From DATJLQ01 sp035509415 (GTDB lineage Bacteria; Pseudomonadota; Alphaproteobacteria; JACZXZ01): DNA of 15,768 bases. The stretch covers positions 1 through 15,768 of the forward strand of contig DATJLQ010000144.1 of the NCBI GenBank assembly GCA_035509415.1, read 5' to 3'. Made by a program: the position numbers and the translations under genes. This document shows, one piece after another, positions 12,262 to 15,768 of the stretch (position 1 is its first letter; each line of letters starts with the position of its first letter). The notes beneath the pieces are model-generated. The model saw only the letters and a program-made list of their open reading frames with translations. It ran no database searches and was not told the origin of the DNA.

Positions 12262-12932
12262 TACGGACGCGCACCCGCCAAGACGACCCCATGCAGGATC
12301 GCCGCATAGTGCAGGCCGGCGCCCGCTAGCACCAATCCGTGCCAGATCGCGTCGTGGAACGGCAGCCGGCGCCAGCGGTGGATGCAGGCGCCGATCGAAT
12401 AGGCGACGCCGCCCGCGAGGATGAGAAAGATCGTCGGCCGGTCCAGCACGTCGAGCAAGGCCGGCATGAAGATCACGAACGACCAGCCGAGAGCGAGATA
12501 GATCGCGATCGAGGCGAGCTCGAAGCGGCGCGGGAAGGCGAGCTTGACGGTCACGCCCATGAGCGCCATCGCCCACATCGCGGCGGTCGACCAGAGTGCC
12601 AGCGAGCCCTTCATGAGGCAGAGCGTGAAGGGCGTGTAGGTTCCGGCGATCATGACGAAGATCGCGGCATGATCGAGCCGGCGCAGGACCTCATGGCGCG
12701 CGGGGAAGCGCTTCAGATGGTAGGCGGCGGAAAATCCCAGCATCGCGACCAGGCCGACGCCGTAGACCGCGACGGACCCGACGATTCTCGAGCCGCCCGC
12801 GGCGATGGCGAGGGCGAGAAGCGTCGACGCGGCGACCAGCCCGACCGGCGGGCCCACGAGGTGGAGGACGATGTCGGCCCCCATCTCGGCGTCCCGATAG
12901 CGCCGCGCGGGCTCGTCATACGTGGCCGGCAT
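12261..12932 (-). CDS. Hemolysin III / PAQR-family membrane protein
   Basis: A 223-residue integral membrane protein with about seven hydrophobic helices. It carries the family's metal-site motifs: SAAYHLKRF (a conserved His near residue 73), LDHAAIFVMIAGTYTPF (Asp and His near 86-87), and the C-terminal HDAIWHGLVLAGAGLHYAAI with two or three His. These match the His/Asp zinc site of adiponectin-receptor (PAQR) relatives such as bacterial YqfA/HlyIII. The name hemolysin III is historical; membrane homeostasis or hydrolase roles are suspected for the family, not shown here. The start is the ATG at 12932 (MPATYDEPARRYRD) or a GTG two codons earlier; neither ribosome site is strong. It converges on the small gene downstream of cspA with a 33-base gap. 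Confidence 0.88.
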   Translation of the reverse strand: MPATYDEPARRYRDAEMGADIVLHLVGPPVGLVAASTLLALAIAAGGSRIVGSVAVYGVGLVAMLGFSAAYHLKRFPARHEVLRRLDHAAIFVMIAGTYTPFTLCLMKGSLALWSTAAMWAMALMGVTVKLAFPRRFELASIAIYLALGWSFVIFMPALLDVLDRPTIFLILAGGVAYSIGACIHRWRRLPFHDAIWHGLVLAGAGLHYAAILHGVVLAGARP

Positions 12933-13154
12933 CCGCACCCCATAATCGAAAGACCCCGCGGCGCGGACGCTTCGACAAGCGAGCGACGGGCGCGCGGCGG
13001 GCGAGAAAGAGCCCTAGCACATCCCTGCCCCGCGGACTTGGGCGAAATCGCGTCGAGGCCGACGGGGCGTCTCCGGCCCGCCCCCGCGCAGCACCCGGGC
13101 CCACCGTCAAACGGCGGATTTCAGCCTCCTTAGGACGCGCGCGCGAATAAACGC

Positions 13155-13183
13155 TTGATATTTGCGTCGTTTGGCCCCATATG
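13155..13183 (+). promoter_or_regulatory. Candidate rhlE promoter
   Basis: TTGATA (13155-13160) and CATATG (13178-13183) are 17 bases apart, the ideal spacing, although the -10 is a poor match. It lies in the only AT-rich part of the 441-base gap between hemolysin III and rhlE. A start near 13190 would leave a leader of about 185 nt. I see no gene in the rest of the gap (12933-13150). Confidence 0.4.
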
Positions 13184-13201
13184 AGCGCCTGCAGTGTTCG
13201 C

Positions 13202-13258
13202 GCTCCCGAACGGGAGCCTGTGACGAGGGCCTGCGTGAATGCTCCGCCAAGCGGCGGA
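13202..13258 (+). promoter_or_regulatory. Structured rhlE mRNA leader with two hairpins
   Basis: Two perfect short stem-loops lie in the presumed leader: GCTCCC-GAAC-GGGAGC (13202-13217) and TCCGCC-AAGC-GGCGGA (13243-13258). Both have tetraloops and 6-bp GC-rich stems. They lie 116-172 bases before the translation start. Leaders of cold-related helicase genes are often structured and regulated, so a role in autoregulation or temperature sensing is possible but unproven. Confidence 0.45.
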
Positions 13259-13373
13259 ACTCGGTCCTCTCTTCATTCCCTTGCATCATTGGACAGCCCT
13301 AATCGCGCGGGTCGTCTTTCGACCTGAACGACGCGTGCCGCAACAGGCACCGCGTAGACATGAGGGCTATAAC

Positions 13374-14888
13374 TTGAGCAGCTTTTCCGATCTCGGACTC
13401 TCCAACTCGATTCTCGGCGCGCTTGCCGCCGAAGGCTACACCACCCCGACCCCCATCCAAATCCAGGCGATCCCGCCCGCGCTTTCCGGACGCGATCTGT
13501 GCGGCATCGCGCAGACCGGCACCGGCAAGACGGCGGCCTTCGCCATCCCGATCCTCGAGCGTCTTTCGGCCGCGGCCGAGCGTACGGCGCCGATGACCTG
13601 CCGCGCGTTGATCCTGAGCCCGACCCGCGAGCTCGCCAACCAGATCGCCGAGAGCTTCCGCACCTACGGCGCGCGCCTGCGCCTCACGACCGCGGTGGTG
13701 GTCGGCGGCGTGTCGATCGGACCGCAGCGGCAGCAATTGGCGCGCGGCGTCGACATTCTCGTCGCCACCCCCGGGCGCCTTCTCGACCTCATCGATACGC
13801 GCTCGCTCTCGCTTTCGAGCGTGCGGATCCTGACGCTCGACGAGGCCGACCGCATGCTCGATCTCGGCTTCATCCCCGCCTTGCGGCGCATCGTGAAATT
13901 GCTGCCGCGCGCGCGCCAGACCATGCTGTTCTCGGCGACCATGCCGGCGCAGATCGCGACCTTGGCGGCGGAATATCTGCACGACCCGGTCAAGGTCGTC
14001 GTCACACCCGCGGCCACGACGGTGGAGCGCATCGACCAGCGCGTCATCTTCGTTCCGCGCGAGCGGAAGCCGGCGCTGCTCGCCTCGATGCTCGGCGACC
14101 CGGCCTTCGAGCGCGTGCTCGTCTTCACCCGGACCAAGCGCGGCGCCGACCGCGTCGCGCGCCATCTTGCCGGCGCCGGCATCCAGGCCAACGCGATCCA
14201 CGGCAACAAGTCGCAGCCGCAGCGCGAGCGCGCGCTCGCCGGCTTTCGCGAAGGCGACGCCCGGGTCCTGGTCGCGACCGACATCGCCGCACGCGGCATC
14301 GACGTGGACGGCGTGTCCCACGTGATCAATTTCGAGCTGCCCCACGTGCCGGACGATTACGTCCACCGCATCGGCCGCACGGCGCGCGCGGGGGCCTCGG
14401 GCATCGCGGTCGCGTTCTGCAGCCAGGAGGAGCGCGCGCTGCTGCGCGACATCGAGAAGCTGACCCGGCATCCCATCCGCGTGATGCCGTTCGACGCGCA
14501 AGCGTCGGGTGCTGCGTCCCACTCGGGGCCGAACCGGTCGGAACATCGAGCACCCCATCGATCGGCGCATGCGGCACAGACTCAGGCGTCGAAGCCGGCA
14601 TCCCATCGATCGGCGCATGGATCGGCGCATGGGTCGCCTCATTCGGCACCGAACCGGCCGCAAAATCAGGCGCCGCGTCGGGATGGGCAAAAGCATGGCG
14701 GCGCATGGCCGGCATTCCGGAGGGGCGCGCTCACCCAGGGACCGTCCGTGCAGGCGGCGTTCGACGACGGCGCGATGCCGGCGTTCCTGCGCCGCCCGCA
14801 GCCCCAGGGTTCCGAGCTCCGGCCCGAGGACAGAGCGTTGGTTCGCCGGCCCAACCAGGACCGCGACCAAAGCGGCGACCGGCGCTAG
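13374..14888 (+). CDS. rhlE: RhlE-type DEAD-box ATP-dependent RNA helicase
   Basis: A 504-residue helicase (from the TTG start) with all the DEAD-box motifs: phenylalanine F4 and Q motif GYTTPTPIQ (21-29), motif I AQTGTGKT (46-53), Ia PTREL (83-87), Ib TPGR (132-135), II DEAD (156-159), III SAT (187-189), IV VFTRTKRGADR (250-260), V ATDIAARGID (301-310) and VI HRIGRTARAG (331-340). It unwinds RNA in ribosome assembly or decay. The frame is open from an ATG at 13239, but RhlE proteins begin M-x-S-F-x-D-L-G-L, so the TTG at 13374, eight bases after a GAGGG site, is preferred. Residues from about 378 on form a disordered Ser/His/Arg/Gln/Pro tail with SAHGSAHGS-type repeats, likely for RNA binding. 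A strong terminator follows 110 bases after the stop. Confidence 0.93.
   Translation: MSSFSDLGLSNSILGALAAEGYTTPTPIQIQAIPPALSGRDLCGIAQTGTGKTAAFAIPILERLSAAAERTAPMTCRALILSPTRELANQIAESFRTYGARLRLTTAVVVGGVSIGPQRQQLARGVDILVATPGRLLDLIDTRSLSLSSVRILTLDEADRMLDLGFIPALRRIVKLLPRARQTMLFSATMPAQIATLAAEYLHDPVKVVVTPAATTVERIDQRVIFVPRERKPALLASMLGDPAFERVLVFTRTKRGADRVARHLAGAGIQANAIHGNKSQPQRERALAGFREGDARVLVATDIAARGIDVDGVSHVINFELPHVPDDYVHRIGRTARAGASGIAVAFCSQEERALLRDIEKLTRHPIRVMPFDAQASGAASHSGPNRSEHRAPHRSAHAAQTQASKPASHRSAHGSAHGSPHSAPNRPQNQAPRRDGQKHGGAWPAFRRGALTQGPSVQAAFDDGAMPAFLRRPQPQGSELRPEDRALVRRPNQDRDQSGDRR
14554..14631 (+). repeat. Short internal repeats in the rhlE 3' coding region
   Basis: The 18-base string CCCATCGATCGGCGCATG occurs at 14554-14571 and again at 14602-14619, followed immediately by a 12-base partial copy (GATCGGCGCATG, 14620-14631). 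In the rhlE frame they encode H-R-S-A-H and G-S-A-H units of the low-complexity tail. Copy number probably varies between strains through slippage. Confidence 0.75.
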
Positions 14889-14997
14889 CGGACGGCGAAC
14901 GCACGCGTCGATGGGCGCGTCGGCACCAAAGCCCGACGCGCCCCACGATTTCCCGCAACGGCATCGCGCGACCGCGTCCCGTTGCCATCCGACGACC

Positions 14998-15023
14998 GAG
15001 GGCCGCCGTCATAGGCGGCCCTC
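14998..15023 (+). terminator. rhlE terminator hairpin
   Basis: GAGGGCCGCC-GTCATA-GGCGGCCCTC is a perfect 10-bp, GC-rich stem with a 6-base loop, followed by the modestly T-rich GCGTTCTTCCGT. It lies 110 bases after the rhlE stop, with no gene between. Confidence 0.72.
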
Positions 15024-15408
15024 GCGTTCTTCCGTCATAAGGCCGGCTTGCGACGCTCGCGGCCTCGCGACCAAAACGTGACTTTCGGCAAGCGGCTGGC
15101 GAGGCAACCGGCGGGAGGGTATTTTGACCCTTCGCAAGCGTGGCGCGCCGCGCGCGCGCATTTGGCCCGTTCCGGCATAGAAATCATGGTCGGAATCAAC
15201 GAATTATGCCAAATCCGCCAAGCCGAAATCGCCGACGTCGCGAACGAGGCGGGATAGCGTGTCTTCGAGAGACGTCGTATAAACCGCGGTCGCTCGCCGG
15301 GAAGTCGGCGTGCCCCGCGTATCAACGCTGCGCCTCGCGGCGAGTGGAACCCGGGCAAGCATGATCCGGCTGCGCGAAGCGGTGCCCTGACGGGGAGGCG
15401 AAAGGCGA
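15024..15408 (+). other. Gene-free stretch before the RND adaptor gene
   Basis: No convincing gene is seen here. A 69-codon open frame from a TTG at 15048 has no ribosome site and no family resemblance. TATAAA at 15278-15283 could be the -10 of the adaptor gene's promoter, but no good -35 lies upstream. Purine-rich GGGGAGGCGAAAGGCG just before 15409 is the adaptor gene's ribosome site. Confidence 0.5.
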
Positions 15409-15768
15409 ATGTCGAAGCGCGTGCTGGCCGGGGTGGCCTTGGTATTGCTGTTGGCGGGGCTTGCGGCCTGGCGGCTGGGCGCGGACGACAGCGTTTCGGA
15501 CGCCAAGGCGCAGATCGCGCCACCCGCCATCCCGGTCACCCAAGGCATCGTCACCGCGCGCGACATGCCCGTGTATCTCGAGGGCATCGGCACGGTCCAG
15601 GCCTTGAACACCGTGACGATCAAGACGCGCGTGAGCGGACCCATCGTCAAAGTGACCTTCACCGAGGGCCAGGAGGTGAAGACGGGCGATCTTCTGTTCC
15701 AGATCGACCCCCGCCCCTATCAAGCCGCACTCGAGCAGGCGGTCGCGGCAAAGGCGAAGGACCAGGCC
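15409..15768 (+). CDS. RND efflux periplasmic adaptor, MdtA/AcrA-like, partial (C-terminus cut by window edge)
   Basis: The first 120 residues are visible and the frame runs off the right edge. The protein starts MSKRVLAGVALVLLLAGLAAWRLG, a signal anchor (about 5-22) directing it to the periplasmic side of the inner membrane. It continues IPVTQGIVTARDMPVYLEGIGTVQALNTVTIKTRVSGPIVKVTFTEGQEVKTGDLLFQIDPRPYQAALEQA. The G-T-V-x-A-x-x-T-V-x-I-K-x-R-V-x-G and F-x-E-G-x-x-V-K-x-G-D-L-L-F-x-I-D-P-R-P-Y patterns are typical of the first half of the lipoyl-like domain and the entry to the hairpin in MdtA-type adaptors of tripartite drug pumps. The ATG at 15409 has a strong purine-rich ribosome site. The cognate RND pump gene would be expected downstream, outside the window. 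Confidence 0.9.
   Translation, partial: MSKRVLAGVALVLLLAGLAAWRLGADDSVSDAKAQIAPPAIPVTQGIVTARDMPVYLEGIGTVQALNTVTIKTRVSGPIVKVTFTEGQEVKTGDLLFQIDPRPYQAALEQAVAAKAKDQA

Noticed and set aside
13499..15040. Plus-strand 513-codon frame overlapping rhlE
   Set aside because: It is the +2 frame of rhlE; the real frame carries every DEAD-box motif and this one none.
15048..15257. Small 69-codon gene before the RND adaptor
   Set aside because: TTG start with no ribosome site, no recognisable motif, and no sign of coding-type composition compared with neighbours.
1..15768. tRNA, rRNA, integrase or attachment sites
   Set aside because: None was recognised on either strand by eye; a covariance-model search would be needed to exclude small RNAs fully.

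Overview
This window is GC-rich (strong G/C bias at third codon positions) and reads as the chromosome of an alphaproteobacterium, plausibly in or near the Rhodospirillales. That placement rests on overall gene style, the FNR/FixK-type operator sequences and the palindromic intergenic repeats. It is an impression, because the window has no rRNA or tRNA. No phage, insertion sequence transposase or CRISPR array is visible. Twelve complete genes are called, plus one truncated gene at each end.

Region 1 (1-4440, minus strand) is a tight operon. An SLC13/DASS-type anion transporter is followed by korA (fused gamma and alpha domains) and korB of a 2-oxoacid:ferredoxin oxidoreductase, then by a ferritin/rubrerythrin-like protein that runs off the left edge. 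The last three genes are joined by ATGA overlaps. The leader holds a 5 x 15 bp tandem repeat and an FNR/FixK-like box. A small chaB gene (4522-4728) follows, with its own FNR-like box and a well-placed -10 hexamer.

Region 2 (4873-10023) pairs a PhzS-like FAD monooxygenase (minus) with a divergent two-gene indolepyruvate:ferredoxin oxidoreductase, iorA-iorB (plus). IorA carries its own two-cluster ferredoxin tail, in which the first cluster motif has Asp in place of the middle Cys. IorB has a C-terminal extension of about 300 residues. Two different oxygen-sensitive ferredoxin-linked oxidoreductases therefore sit within 10 kb, and the FNR-like boxes suggest that at least the Kor side is induced when oxygen is low.

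Region 3 (10024-11766) is accessory DNA: a DUF559 nuclease-like gene between inverted palindromic repeats, a BrnT/BrnA-type toxin-antitoxin pair on the minus strand with a palindromic operator in its promoter, and a roughly 190 bp MITE-like element with terminal inverted repeats.

Region 4 (11767-15768) contains a CspA-family cold-shock gene with a repeat-bearing leader, a 65-residue conserved-looking small protein, a hemolysin III/PAQR membrane protein on the opposite strand, an RhlE-type DEAD-box RNA helicase with a long structured leader and a probable TTG start, a strong hairpin terminator, and the start of an RND efflux periplasmic adaptor gene cut by the right edge. CspA and RhlE together suggest RNA-structure management in the cold.
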